From NCBI GenBank assembly GCA_030149285.1, contig JASBRU010000004.1, positions 124,001-188,000 of the forward strand: DNA of 64,000 nt, given 5' to 3'. Shown here one piece after another: positions 26,078 to 35,417 of this stretch (its first letter is position 1; each line of letters opens with the position of its first letter). The DNA comes from Flavobacteriales bacterium (lineage in GTDB: Bacteria; Bacteroidota; Bacteroidia; Flavobacteriales; JASBRU01). Both the position numbers and the translations under genes were made by a program. Below the pieces are notes generated by a model, which saw only the letters and a list, made by a program, of their open reading frames with translations, had not been told where the DNA came from and made no database searches.

Positions 26078-28159
26078 CTAGTAGCTCAATAGCTCTTCTA
26101 TTTTATCGGCAACCTTATCGGCATTAGGTATCATGGTTTGCTCTAAGGTTGAATTTAAAGGTATTGCCGGTAAATTCTCAGACCCGATAACCATTACAGG
26201 AGCATCTAATTTGGTAAAACACGCTTGTTGTATGCGACCCGCTATTGCTTGTGCAAACGAATTGTTTACAGGCTCTTCGGTAACCACCAAACACTTGCTG
26301 TGTTTGCTTACAGAGCTTATTATTAATTCTTCATCTAAAGGCACAAGAGTTCTCAAGTCAATCACCTCTACTTTACCAGGGAATTTCTTAGCTGCATTTT
26401 TAGCCCAATACACACCCATACCATAGGTAATAACTGTGATGGTTTCCCCTTTATCCACTTTGGCTTCATCAGCTTCTAAGGCTATTCTTCCTTTACCAAA
26501 CGGGATTACATAGTCTTCATCCGGCTCAATGGTTTTAGCGTCTTCAGTCCCTTTTATCTTACTCCAATAAAGCCCTTTGTGTTCTAACATTACAACTGGA
26601 TTAGGATCATAATAAGCCGACTTCATCAAGCCTTTTAAATCTGCCCCGGTAGATGGATATGCAATCTTTATCCCTCTAATATTTGTGAGTACAGACTCTA
26701 CGCTTGAAGAGTGGTAAGGTCCGCCGCTACCATAAGCACCTATTGGCACTCTTAATACGGCACTTACTGGCCACTTACCATTAGACAAATAGTAAGATCG
26801 GCTAACCTCAGTAAACAATTGGTTCAAGCCCGGCCATATATAGTCTGCAAACTGTACCTCTACAAACGGCTTTAAACCTACAGCACTCATCCCTACAGTA
26901 CTACCAATAATAAAGGCTTCTTGTATTGGGGTGTTGAATACGCGGTCATCGCCAAATTTTTGTGCAAGTGTAGCTGCTTCTCTAAATACACCACCTAATC
27001 TACCACCAACATCTTGACCATATAACAATGCCTCCGGGTGCTTGCGCATAATTTCTTGTATGGCAAACAATGCCGAGTCTACCATTACGGTTTTCTCTTT
27101 CCCTTTTGGCTCACGTACCCCTTTTTCTTCTGTAATTGGAGTAGGTGCAAAATCGTAATCAAATAAATCTTCCGGTCTCGGGTCTTCTGCTTTTAAAGCT
27201 CTTTCATAGTCTGCCTGTACTCTCTTTGCTGCTTCTTCAGCAATTGTATCTAATTCATCAGCACCAATACCTTGCTCTTCTAAATCTTTTCTAAATCTTG
27301 GGTAAGGATCTCTTGTAGCATGCTCTTCCAAATCATCTCTATACCACTCTTTACGAACACCCGATGTATGATGCCCTAACAAAGGCACTTTGGCATGTAC
27401 CAAAAATGGGCGGCGCTCTTTACGAATAAGCGCAATCACTTCTTCCAAGGTATTGTAAGATTCATAAAAATCTGCACCATCAATACTTCTTACTTCAATA
27501 CCTTTAAACCCTTTGGCATAATGTGCTGCATCCTGTGCTCTTGTTTCTTTAGCATTTGCAGAGATATCCCACTCATTGTCTTGTACTAAATATAATATGG
27601 GGAACTGCTTTAAAGCAGCCATTTGCATAGCCTCTGCAATTTCTCCCTCTGTCATAGCGGCATCTCCAATAGAACAAACTACTACAGGGTTTTCTCCTTT
27701 GTAGTCATCCGCTAAATTTTGTTTCTCTTTATACTGAACCCCCATTGCAACCCCTGTTGTTGGGATAGCTTGCATACCTGTAGCCGATGATTGGTGTGGT
27801 ATTTTGGGCTTGTCATCTTCATTTAAACTTGGGTGACTGTAATAAGTTCTACCACCCGAAAAAGGGTCGTCTCTTTTTGCTAATAACTGCAACATACAGT
27901 CATAAGGCGTCATCCCAATTGATAGTAAAATAGAATCGTCTCTGTAGTAAGGAGCAACCCAGTCTTGAGGCTTTAATTGCATACCTAAAGCTATTTGTAT
28001 TGCCTCATGCCCACGCGAAGCAGCATGAACATACTTGCTGGTTACGGCTGCATTCTCTTCATAAAGCTCTGCCATAGACTTAGCAGTACTCATTAGTTCA
28101 AACGCCTTTAGTAATACTTCTTCCGATATTTTTCCCTCTTTCTTAGTTGCCGTTGCCAT
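26078..28159 (-). CDS. Thiamine-dependent 2-oxoacid dehydrogenase E1, fused alpha and beta subunits
   Basis: 693 residues. The alpha half (about 1-345) holds the ThDP motif region VVCSIGDAAMTEGEIAEAMQ with LVQDNEWDIS, slightly off the strict G-D-G-x(n)-N-N consensus, and GHHTSGVRKEWY. The beta half (about 355-693) holds ALLYGQDVGGRLGGVFREA, PIQEAFIIGSTVGMSAVGLK and VPIGAYGSGGPYHSSSVES. Fusion of E1 alpha and beta is common in Bacteroidota. It is most similar in style to branched-chain 2-oxoacid dehydrogenase, though a pyruvate-type role cannot be excluded. E2 and E3 are not in the window. Confidence 0.9.
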   Translation of the reverse strand: MATATKKEGKISEEVLLKAFELMSTAKSMAELYEENAAVTSKYVHAASRGHEAIQIALGMQLKPQDWVAPYYRDDSILLSIGMTPYDCMLQLLAKRDDPFSGGRTYYSHPSLNEDDKPKIPHQSSATGMQAIPTTGVAMGVQYKEKQNLADDYKGENPVVVCSIGDAAMTEGEIAEAMQMAALKQFPILYLVQDNEWDISANAKETRAQDAAHYAKGFKGIEVRSIDGADFYESYNTLEEVIALIRKERRPFLVHAKVPLLGHHTSGVRKEWYRDDLEEHATRDPYPRFRKDLEEQGIGADELDTIAEEAAKRVQADYERALKAEDPRPEDLFDYDFAPTPITEEKGVREPKGKEKTVMVDSALFAIQEIMRKHPEALLYGQDVGGRLGGVFREAATLAQKFGDDRVFNTPIQEAFIIGSTVGMSAVGLKPFVEVQFADYIWPGLNQLFTEVSRSYYLSNGKWPVSAVLRVPIGAYGSGGPYHSSSVESVLTNIRGIKIAYPSTGADLKGLMKSAYYDPNPVVMLEHKGLYWSKIKGTEDAKTIEPDEDYVIPFGKGRIALEADEAKVDKGETITVITYGMGVYWAKNAAKKFPGKVEVIDLRTLVPLDEELIISSVSKHSKCLVVTEEPVNNSFAQAIAGRIQQACFTKLDAPVMVIGSENLPAIPLNSTLEQTMIPNADKVADKIEELLSY

Positions 28160-28252
28160 AGAACTCTATTTTATACATGCAAATATCGGAAAAACCATTG
28201 AATTGATTACTTTGGTGAGCATTAACCCCACATAATTTAAAACATTAGCACA

Positions 28253-28918
28253 ATGAGTTATTTTAATGAAGATTTTATGCAGTTTTTTAAAGATTTGGCT
28301 GCTAATAATCACAAAGATTGGTTTGATGCCAATAGAAAACGTTACGAAACAACCGTAAAAGAACCTTTCAAGTCTTTTGTAGGTGAGATGATAAACCATG
28401 TACAAAAAGTTGACCCTGAAGTGCAAATTGAACCTAAGGATGCAATTTTTAGAATCAATAGAGATATTCGTTTTTCTAAAGATAAAACACCTTATAAAAC
28501 CAATGTTTCTGCGGTGATTACTCCTGGCGGAAGAAAAGATAAAACTACTCCGGGTTTGTATTTTGAGTTGAACCCGGAAAATATTCGCGTTTATACCGGA
28601 TTATATATGTTAGATACTCAGCAATTACAAAAAGTGCGCACTTATATAGCTTCTAATTTGGCTGAATTCGGAAAAATCATCAATGAAAAACAATTTAAAG
28701 AGCGTTTTGGAGAAATTTTAGGTGAAAAGCACAAACGTGTACCAAAAGAGTTTCAAGATGCTTATGAAAAACAGCCTTTAATTGCCAACAAGGCTTTTTA
28801 TTGTTTTGCTAAGCTAGACCCCGATGAAGTTTTAAGAGACGATTTCCCGGATTTAATAATGGACTACTACAAAACTGCACTCCCATTAAAAAACTACTTA
28901 ACAAAAGCTTTAGGCTAA
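28253..28918 (+). CDS. DUF2461 protein
   Basis: 221 residues matching DUF2461/TIGR02453: FFKDLAANNHKDWFDANRKR at the N-terminus, then FRINRDIRFSKDKTPYKTNV, GLYFELNPENIRVYTGLYML and DEVLRDDFPDLIMDYYKTAL. The family is widespread and uncharacterised, with a predicted single cytoplasmic alpha/beta domain. It is divergent from the E1 gene and has its own terminator. Confidence 0.92.
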   Translation: MSYFNEDFMQFFKDLAANNHKDWFDANRKRYETTVKEPFKSFVGEMINHVQKVDPEVQIEPKDAIFRINRDIRFSKDKTPYKTNVSAVITPGGRKDKTTPGLYFELNPENIRVYTGLYMLDTQQLQKVRTYIASNLAEFGKIINEKQFKERFGEILGEKHKRVPKEFQDAYEKQPLIANKAFYCFAKLDPDEVLRDDFPDLIMDYYKTALPLKNYLTKALG

Positions 28919-28920
28919 AT

Positions 28921-28947
28921 AAAAAAAGGGGCAATAAGCCCCTTTTT
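28921..28947. terminator. Bidirectional terminator between the DUF2461 and DUF3078 genes
   Basis: GGGGC, AATAA loop, GCCCC, flanked by seven A on the left and five T on the right. It sits 2 bases after the DUF2461 stop and about 20 before the convergent gene end. Confidence 0.88.
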
Positions 28948-28967
28948 CTATTCTCTTACTAATATGT

Positions 28968-29906
28968 TTATAGCCCAAACTTATAAGCAATGCCTACGCC
29001 TAATACTTGTTTAAACTGAGTTCTTGGTGCTGTTCTATCAATAATGCCATCGCCATTATCATCTATATCGGCTTCAATATCATCATCGTAAATTAGGTGG
29101 GTAGTAAACGTAACATTCAAAAACTTATTCACCTTCATGGTAATTAAAGTTTGCCAGTTTACATCTATTAAATCAGGGTTTTCGTAGTTAGAGTATAAAT
29201 CAAGCTTGGTATTAAAATCCACATTCTTCATAATAGTTCTCTTATAAGAGAACTTAAAATAAGCACCCGCCTCAATACGAATATTTTCTCCTGATATTAC
29301 TATTTGCCCTGCTCCATTTAGCACGGCTCCTTCAACACCATAAGCTCCTGCATTTGCCAAGTCTTGATCATTAACAATTGTTACTTTTCCGGTTATTGGA
29401 GATATAAATATTGATGTGTTTTTGGTAGGCTTATAGTCCATACCAATACCTCCCGAAAAATACGCAGGGGCTAAAAAACGAGAAATCACAGTCCCTTCTG
29501 CCGGATCCTCCCCAACATCAAATTGCGTACGGAAATTTAAAAATGCAGAGTAGTTCCAGTGCTCAGACGCTTTGCGTCCGTATTTAGAGTCTAGCTCTAT
29601 TCTATCATCTGTTTTTATCAAATCATCGCTTCCCAGCTTACTTAAACCATAAGCCAAGTCTAGGGTATTTTCCCATGATGTTTTTCCTTTTTTGTAATTG
29701 GCGTATAAAGACAGTATTCCGTTACCGGAAATTGCGTCTTGTCCACCACCTTGCCAGTTAGACAATGATACTTGAGAGAAGGTAATACCTATTGTCCCTC
29801 CCCTTTTCCAGGCTGTGTCTTTTGCTGCTGTTGCAGTAGAATCTTGTTGAGCATTTGCACTTGCAAAAAAGCCTACACAAACCAATAATAGTAGCGTTTT
29901 TTTCAT
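28968..29906 (-). CDS. DUF3078 outer-membrane beta-barrel protein
   Basis: 312 residues. Signal peptide at 1-19 (cleavage after ASANA). The DUF3078 hallmark follows: TIGITFSQVSLSNWQGGGQD, then SLYANYKKGKTSWENTLDLA and KYGRKASEHWNYSAFLNFRT. Alternating amphipathic strands continue to the terminal aromatic-like GVGIAYKFGL, a barrel C-terminus. DDDIEADIDDNGDGIID (about residues 275-291) looks like a calcium-type acidic loop. Function is unknown. It lies 20 bases downstream of the enoyl-CoA hydratase and could be read from the paaZ operon. Confidence 0.87.
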   Translation of the reverse strand: MKKTLLLLVCVGFFASANAQQDSTATAAKDTAWKRGGTIGITFSQVSLSNWQGGGQDAISGNGILSLYANYKKGKTSWENTLDLAYGLSKLGSDDLIKTDDRIELDSKYGRKASEHWNYSAFLNFRTQFDVGEDPAEGTVISRFLAPAYFSGGIGMDYKPTKNTSIFISPITGKVTIVNDQDLANAGAYGVEGAVLNGAGQIVISGENIRIEAGAYFKFSYKRTIMKNVDFNTKLDLYSNYENPDLIDVNWQTLITMKVNKFLNVTFTTHLIYDDDIEADIDDNGDGIIDRTAPRTQFKQVLGVGIAYKFGL

Positions 29907-29926
29907 AGTGTTTCGGTTTTTAATTT

Positions 29927-30703
29927 TTATCTGGCACCAGATTTAAACTTGTTTATTGCATTTACTGTGAAGTCTGAAAGTACTAATTTTCCGCTCATTT
30001 CTGCTCTTTTTTCCAATAAATCATCCCAGTTATCAGTTCCTTGCCAGAAAATATTTTTCAGCATTCCCATTGCTTCAGGGTTGCTTTTTGCTAGTTTATT
30101 TGCCAATGCATCAACAGCTTCATCAAGCTCTTCAACAGTATTATATACATCAGTATATAAGCCTTTTTCTCTTGCCCAGTCTGCGCTAAACCACTCTGTA
30201 GCATTAATGGCCATCGCACTCATTGCAGAAGTACCAACTTTGCGTTCTACAGCAGGGCCTACCACAAAGGGGCCAATACCTACTGCCAACTCACTTAGCT
30301 TTACTGATGCCGCATTTGTAGCCATGCAGTAATCTACTGCCGAAGCCATGCCTACACCTCCGCCAACAGCTTTGCCTTGTACTCTACCAATAATTAGTTT
30401 TGGGCACTTACGCGCCGCATTTATAACTCGGGCAAAGCCCATGAAAAATTCTTTTCCTACCTCAAATGTTTCTATAGAAATCAGCTCATCAAAAGATGCT
30501 CCAGCACAAAATGCTTTTTCTCCTTCGCTTTTTAATACAATTACTTTTACATCATTATTCTCTCCCGTAGCAGTAATTGTTTGCGCTAACTCTTTCAATA
30601 CTTTTCCCGGTAAAGAGTTACTCTTTGGGTGATTAAACGTAATCGTTGCTATTCCGTTTTCAATTTGGGTTTCTACACCGCCTTGCTCTATAATATTATC
30701 CAT
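29927..30703 (-). CDS. Enoyl-CoA hydratase/isomerase (crotonase family), probable PAA beta-oxidation hydratase
   Basis: 258 residues, crotonase fold. The oxyanion-hole segment is KAFCAGASFDELISIE and the second is RVQGKAVGGGVGMASAVDYC. The position of one catalytic Glu holds KLSELAVGIGPFVVGP, whose E-x-x-x-G-I is preserved. It lies 8 bases into the end of the ABM gene and downstream of paaZ, so it probably supplies the 2,3-dehydroadipyl-CoA hydratase (PaaF) step that the paaG/paaH cluster lacks. Substrate specificity is inferred only from context. Confidence 0.82.
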   Translation of the reverse strand: MDNIIEQGGVETQIENGIATITFNHPKSNSLPGKVLKELAQTITATGENNDVKVIVLKSEGEKAFCAGASFDELISIETFEVGKEFFMGFARVINAARKCPKLIIGRVQGKAVGGGVGMASAVDYCMATNAASVKLSELAVGIGPFVVGPAVERKVGTSAMSAMAINATEWFSADWAREKGLYTDVYNTVEELDEAVDALANKLAKSNPEAMGMLKNIFWQGTDNWDDLLEKRAEMSGKLVLSDFTVNAINKFKSGAR

Positions 30704-31040
30704 TTTCGTTTTCTAAGTTGAATTCGTAATCTTTCTCTACTTTACATATACGCACTTTGTAATGCTCGTAAAACTTCTTTTTCCCTAATTCCTTAGCACC
30801 TTGATGAAGCATATTTTTGCTCCAGCCATCTATATCTTCCAATGTTTTCCAATAGGTAATAGACGCGCCATAGCCATTTTCATCTCTAAAGCTTTCCATG
30901 CCTAAAAAACCATCTAACATAGATGCCTTCATATATACAGCATCATTTAAACCTACATACCCATCATCTACATCTGTTCTCTGAGAAGTAAATATAACTG
31001 AGTAATAAGGTGGTTCGGGAGTGTTTATTCCGTGTTTCAT
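30696..31040 (-). CDS. Antibiotic-biosynthesis-monooxygenase (ABM) domain protein in the paaZ operon
   Basis: 114 residues, a ferredoxin-like fold: YYSVIFTSQRTDVDDGYVGL, ASMLDGFLGMESFRDENGYG, ITYWKTLEDIDGWSKNMLHQ and FYEHYKVRICKVE. The G-F-L-G-M-E-S and I-S/T-Y-W features are typical of ABM proteins related to YgiN/HmoB-like enzymes. The IsdG Asn is not obvious, so heme oxygenase activity is unlikely. It overlaps paaZ by 1 base and the hydratase by 8, so it is embedded in the pathway operon; its role may be handling a quinone-like or peroxidic by-product (inference). Confidence 0.78.
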   Translation of the reverse strand: MKHGINTPEPPYYSVIFTSQRTDVDDGYVGLNDAVYMKASMLDGFLGMESFRDENGYGASITYWKTLEDIDGWSKNMLHQGAKELGKKKFYEHYKVRICKVEKDYEFNLENENG

Positions 31041-33085
31041 TACATCGATTGATCTAGTTTTTTAACCATGGTAAGGATAGTGGCTATTGCTACTGTTTCG
31101 CCTGTTTCATCGTAAACATCTACCAAGAATTTTACAATACCCTTGGCAATATCTTCCTCACTTCGTTTCTCTTGGTCTACTTTTTCTTTTACGGTTAGTT
31201 TTACACCTATTGTCATCCCCGGGTAAACAGGTTTCGTAAATCGGCATTCTTCTAATCCGTAGTTTAATAAAACAGGTCCTTTTTTAGGGTCTACAAACAA
31301 GCCTGCTGCTGCAGATAATACAAAGTACCCATGTGCTACTCTGCCCTCAAAAATGGTTTCATCTAGTGATGTTACATCCATATGAGCATAAAAATTATCT
31401 CCGCTTATGTTGGCAAAGTTTACTACATCTGCCTCTGTAACTGTACGTTTATGTGTAATAACCGTATCTCCTACTGTCAAGTCTTCAAAGTGCTTACGGA
31501 ATGGGTGTACTTCGGTTTCGTTTTGCTTTCCGCCGTATTGGTATACATTAGTTATTCTGCTTAAAGTGGTTGGTGTACCTTGTATAGCGGTACGCTGCAT
31601 GTAATGGAATACGCCTCTCATACCACCCATTTCTTCGCCACCACCTGCTCTACCTGGGCCACCATGCGTAAGCATTGGCATAGGCGAACCATGTCCTGTA
31701 CTTTCTTTAGCAGATTCTTCATTCAGTACTAATATTCTACCGTGGTGTGAAGCAGCGCCAATTACAAATTCTCTGGCAACCTCATCATCTGCAGTAGCAA
31801 TAGAGCATACCAATGAGCCTTTACCCATTTTAGTTAACTCAATGGCTTCCTCGGTAGTTTTATAAGGCATAATAGTGCTTACCGGACCAAATGCCTCAAT
31901 ATTATGTGTGTCTTGATTAGTAAATGGATTGTCATTTCGCATTAAAATTGGCGATAAGAATGCTCCATTTTTATCTGCTCCCATTAATTGAACTTCGTTT
32001 ACATCTCCGAATACAATTTCTGATGAGCCTGATAATTGCTGTATTTTTTCTCTTACCTCATCTACTTGTGTTTGTCCGGCTAATGCCCCCATACGTACGC
32101 CCTCTACTTGCGGGTCTCCAACAGTAGTTTTTGCCAAACGCTGGCCTACAGCTATTTGTACATCTTCCAATATATTTTCTGGAACAAATATTCTACGGAT
32201 GGCCGTACATTTTTGTCCGGCTTTTACTGTCATTTCTCTTACTACCTCTTTTACAAAAAGGTCAAACTCAGGCATACCCGGCTTTACATCTAAGCCCAAT
32301 ACAGAACTATTTAAAGAGTCTGCCTCCATATTAAATGGCACTGCTTCTTCTACAATTTTTGGGTGCGACTTTAGCATCTTACCTGTGCTTGCAGAACCTG
32401 TAAAGGTTACAATATCTTGTGATTCTACATGGTCTAAAATACCATTAGCAGAACCACAAATCAGCTGTAAAGAGCCCTCGGGTAAAATACCCGAAGCAAT
32501 AATTTCTTTTACCACTACTTCCGTTAAGAAAGAGGTTATGGTTGCCGGTTTTACCACAGCAGGTACACCTGCTAATAGGTTTACCGCAATTTTTTCTAGC
32601 ATTCCCCAAACAGGGAAATTAAATGCGTTGATATGAACTGCTACGCCTTCTTTTGGTACCATAATATGGTGCCCAACAAATGTTCCGCCTTTTGATAAGC
32701 CTACAGTATCACCATCCACATAATAGGTCTCGTTTGGGAACTGTCTACGAAGACTGGCGTTTGCAAATAAGTTTCCGATACCTCCTTCAATGTCAATCCA
32801 GCTATCTACTTTGGTTGCACCCGTAGCATAGCTTACTTTATAAAAATCTGCTTTTTTGCTGTTTAGGTGTAAAGCCAATGCTTTTATCATACGCCCTCGC
32901 TCATGAAAAGTCATTTTACGCAATGCTTTGTTTCCTACAGTACGTCCATAATCTAACATCTGCCCAAAGTCTAATCCTGCACTAGACGCATAGGCTATTT
33001 TTTCGCCCGTAATAGCATTGTATAAGGCTTTGCCTTCTCCATTACCTTCTATCCATTTGCCGTAGGCATAGTTCTGTAATTTCAT
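31040..33085 (-). CDS. paaZ: PaaZ: oxepin-CoA hydrolase / 3-oxo-5,6-dehydrosuberyl-CoA semialdehyde dehydrogenase
   Basis: 681 residues, the same size as E. coli PaaZ. The aldehyde dehydrogenase domain (about 1-520) contains HINAFNFPVWGMLEKIAVNL, FTGSASTGKML, the Glu in PFNMEADSLNS and the catalytic Cys in KAGQKCTAIRRIFVP. A MaoC-like R-specific hydratase domain (about 535-675) contains HFEDLTVGDTVITHKRTVTE, FANISGDNFYAHMD and VAHGYFVLSAAAGLF. It opens the oxepin ring and oxidises the resulting aldehyde. It lies 18 bases downstream of the prolyl oligopeptidase and upstream of the ABM and hydratase genes. Confidence 0.96.
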   Translation of the reverse strand: MKLQNYAYGKWIEGNGEGKALYNAITGEKIAYASSAGLDFGQMLDYGRTVGNKALRKMTFHERGRMIKALALHLNSKKADFYKVSYATGATKVDSWIDIEGGIGNLFANASLRRQFPNETYYVDGDTVGLSKGGTFVGHHIMVPKEGVAVHINAFNFPVWGMLEKIAVNLLAGVPAVVKPATITSFLTEVVVKEIIASGILPEGSLQLICGSANGILDHVESQDIVTFTGSASTGKMLKSHPKIVEEAVPFNMEADSLNSSVLGLDVKPGMPEFDLFVKEVVREMTVKAGQKCTAIRRIFVPENILEDVQIAVGQRLAKTTVGDPQVEGVRMGALAGQTQVDEVREKIQQLSGSSEIVFGDVNEVQLMGADKNGAFLSPILMRNDNPFTNQDTHNIEAFGPVSTIMPYKTTEEAIELTKMGKGSLVCSIATADDEVAREFVIGAASHHGRILVLNEESAKESTGHGSPMPMLTHGGPGRAGGGEEMGGMRGVFHYMQRTAIQGTPTTLSRITNVYQYGGKQNETEVHPFRKHFEDLTVGDTVITHKRTVTEADVVNFANISGDNFYAHMDVTSLDETIFEGRVAHGYFVLSAAAGLFVDPKKGPVLLNYGLEECRFTKPVYPGMTIGVKLTVKEKVDQEKRSEEDIAKGIVKFLVDVYDETGETVAIATILTMVKKLDQSM

Positions 33086-33103
33086 ATCAATCGTCTATTT
33101 TTT

Positions 33104-35236
33104 CTATTCGTATAAATTGGTATAACCCATATTATAAAACATAAAGGCCCATTTATCTGCTTGTTCTTCAATAATTTTTGAGGTTGGCTTTCCTGCGCCA
33201 TGCCCCGCATCCGTTTCAATTCTAATCAGCACCGGGTTTTCACCTGTATGCTTTTCTTGCAATGTTGCTGCAAATTTAAAAGAATGTGCGGGAACTACAC
33301 GGTCATCATGGTCTGCAGTTGTAACCATTGTTGCAGGGTATTCTACCCCTTCTTTTAGGTTATGTACAGGCGAGTAACCGTATAAATACTCAAACATCTC
33401 TTTGCTTTCTTCGCTAGAACCATACTCCGGTACCCAGCCCCAGCCTACAGTAAATTTGTGGTAGCGCAACATGTCCATTACCCCCACCGCGGGGAATGCT
33501 ACTTTGTATAAATCCGGTCTTTGGGCCATACATGCACCAACTAATAAGCCTCCGTTTGAACCTCCGGCAATAGCCAGTTTTTCACTTGAGGTGTACTTAT
33601 TATCAATTAGGTATTCTGCAGCAGCAATAAAATCGTCAAACACATTTTGCTTTTTCATTAGCATACCGTCTTTGTGCCATTCTTCTCCGTACTCTCCTCC
33701 ACCACGTAAATTGGCAACCGCATAAATGCCTCCGTTTTCTAATAAAACGATGTTACTTGTGCTAAATGATGGTGCAAGATTGATGTTAAAGCCCCCATAA
33801 GCATATAGCAATGTTGGGTTGGTTCCATCAAGCTTCAGTCCTTTTTTATGAACTATAAACATGGGTACCTTGGTACCATCTTTACTTTTAAAGAATACTT
33901 GGTTCGCCTCATAATCTTCAGGGTTGAACTTCAATTCCGGTTTGTTATATACCATAGACTCTCCCGACTCTACATCATATGCAAATATGGTTGTTGGATA
34001 TGTAAATGAAGTAAAGCTATAGTACAATGTTTTATCATCTTCTTCACCACTAAAGCCGCCTGCACTACCTATGCCCGGTAATTGTATTTCTACCTCGCCT
34101 GTACCATCATAATTATAACGATAAATATGAGTTGAAACATCTTGTAAGTAGTCTGCAAACAAATAGCCTCCTCCGGTACTCACCCCTTCCAGTATATGGT
34201 CTTTTTCCGGAATAATTGTTTCCCAATTTTCCTTTGCAGGGTTATTAGGGTCAATAGCTACCAGTCTGTTTTTTGGCGCGTCTACATCTGTACGTACTAA
34301 AAACTTTCCTCCTTCGTGCTCTATCACACTGCTCTTACTATCAAAACCTGTAATTAATGGACTAAACTCATCATCCGTTCCTGCTTTTTTAAAGTGAATG
34401 TCTACACCTTCAGTACCTTGTTGTTGATATAAAATAATGTACTCCTCATCATCCGGAACACTTACAAAGTGATAAATTTTTGGATCGGTTGGGTGCTTAT
34501 ATACCAACTCATCTTTCTCTTGTGGGTCGCCTAGTTTATGGTAGTAAACCGAGTGATACTCATTGGCTGCCGATAGCTCTGTTCCGTCTTCCGGAGCTTT
34601 GTATCGGCTGTAAAAGAAACCATCTTTATACCAAGATGCTCCTGAAAATTTTACCCATTTTAATACATCCGGTAGTTCTTTATTGGTAGCAATTTCACGT
34701 ACATGAATCTCAGACCAATCTGAACCAGCCTCCGAACGAGAGTAAGCCATATACTTATTGTCCTTTGACTTGCCTGCAAAACCAATAGATACGGTTCCGT
34801 TTTCAGACAAAGTGTTTGGATCTATAAATACTTTTTCTTCGCCATCTGCTCCCTCTTTGTAATAAATTACCGATTGATTTTGTAGTCCACTGTTTTTAGA
34901 GTAGAAAAAGTAATCTCCTACTTTCCATGGAGCAGAAAGTTTGGGGTAATTAAATATCTCTTCATATCTCTTTTCAATCTTTTCACGAAAAGGGATACTT
35001 TCTAAGTAGGCATTGGTAACCTTATTTTCTTCTATTACCCATGCTTTGGTATCTTCTGCGTTATCATCTTCTAGCCACCTATATGGGTCTGCCACGCTTG
35101 TGCCAAAGTAATCATCTACCTGATCTACTTTTTTGGTTTCAGGGTATTTCAATGCTGTTGTTGTTTTAGTAGTTTCGGTGCCGCAAGCTGCAAAAATTAG
35201 TGCTGTTGGCAAACTCATTAACAATACTTTTTTCAT
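33104..35236 (-). CDS. Prolyl oligopeptidase (S9A), lipoprotein-type signal
   Basis: 710 residues. N-terminal MKKVLLMSLPTALIFAACG has a lipobox cysteine at residue 18, predicting an outer-membrane or periplasmic lipoprotein. The seven-bladed propeller (about 75-430) begins after YPETKKVDQVDDYFGTSVAD and PYRWLEDD. The catalytic domain has Ser560 (GGSNGGLLVGA), Asp near 645 (ADHDDRVVPAHSF) and His679 (DAGHGAGKP). All three are intact. It cuts short peptides after proline. Its gene is 18 bases upstream of paaZ, so the two may be cotranscribed despite unrelated functions. Confidence 0.95.
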   Translation of the reverse strand: MKKVLLMSLPTALIFAACGTETTKTTTALKYPETKKVDQVDDYFGTSVADPYRWLEDDNAEDTKAWVIEENKVTNAYLESIPFREKIEKRYEEIFNYPKLSAPWKVGDYFFYSKNSGLQNQSVIYYKEGADGEEKVFIDPNTLSENGTVSIGFAGKSKDNKYMAYSRSEAGSDWSEIHVREIATNKELPDVLKWVKFSGASWYKDGFFYSRYKAPEDGTELSAANEYHSVYYHKLGDPQEKDELVYKHPTDPKIYHFVSVPDDEEYIILYQQQGTEGVDIHFKKAGTDDEFSPLITGFDSKSSVIEHEGGKFLVRTDVDAPKNRLVAIDPNNPAKENWETIIPEKDHILEGVSTGGGYLFADYLQDVSTHIYRYNYDGTGEVEIQLPGIGSAGGFSGEEDDKTLYYSFTSFTYPTTIFAYDVESGESMVYNKPELKFNPEDYEANQVFFKSKDGTKVPMFIVHKKGLKLDGTNPTLLYAYGGFNINLAPSFSTSNIVLLENGGIYAVANLRGGGEYGEEWHKDGMLMKKQNVFDDFIAAAEYLIDNKYTSSEKLAIAGGSNGGLLVGACMAQRPDLYKVAFPAVGVMDMLRYHKFTVGWGWVPEYGSSEESKEMFEYLYGYSPVHNLKEGVEYPATMVTTADHDDRVVPAHSFKFAATLQEKHTGENPVLIRIETDAGHGAGKPTSKIIEEQADKWAFMFYNMGYTNLYE

Positions 35237-35364
35237 GATGTTTATATATTATTTCAAGGAGAAATGCTTTACCCCTCTGGTATCAAGAAATTTTGATGTG
35301 TAAGTTAGTCCAAATTTCGCTTTTTTCCGAAAGCTACCGAATTCATCACTAAAGTTTAACACAT

Positions 35365-35392
35365 AAAAAAAGCGGGGCATCTCTGCCCCGCT
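35365..35392 (-). terminator. Terminator after the giant T9SS protein gene
   Basis: AGCGGGGCA (35371-35379) pairs perfectly with TGCCCCGCT (35384-35392) across a 4-base loop. On the minus strand it is followed by T7 (35365-35371). It lies 26 bases past the stop of the large gene. Confidence 0.92.
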
Positions 35393-35417
35393 CTCAACTA
35401 AGAATATACTCAATTAA

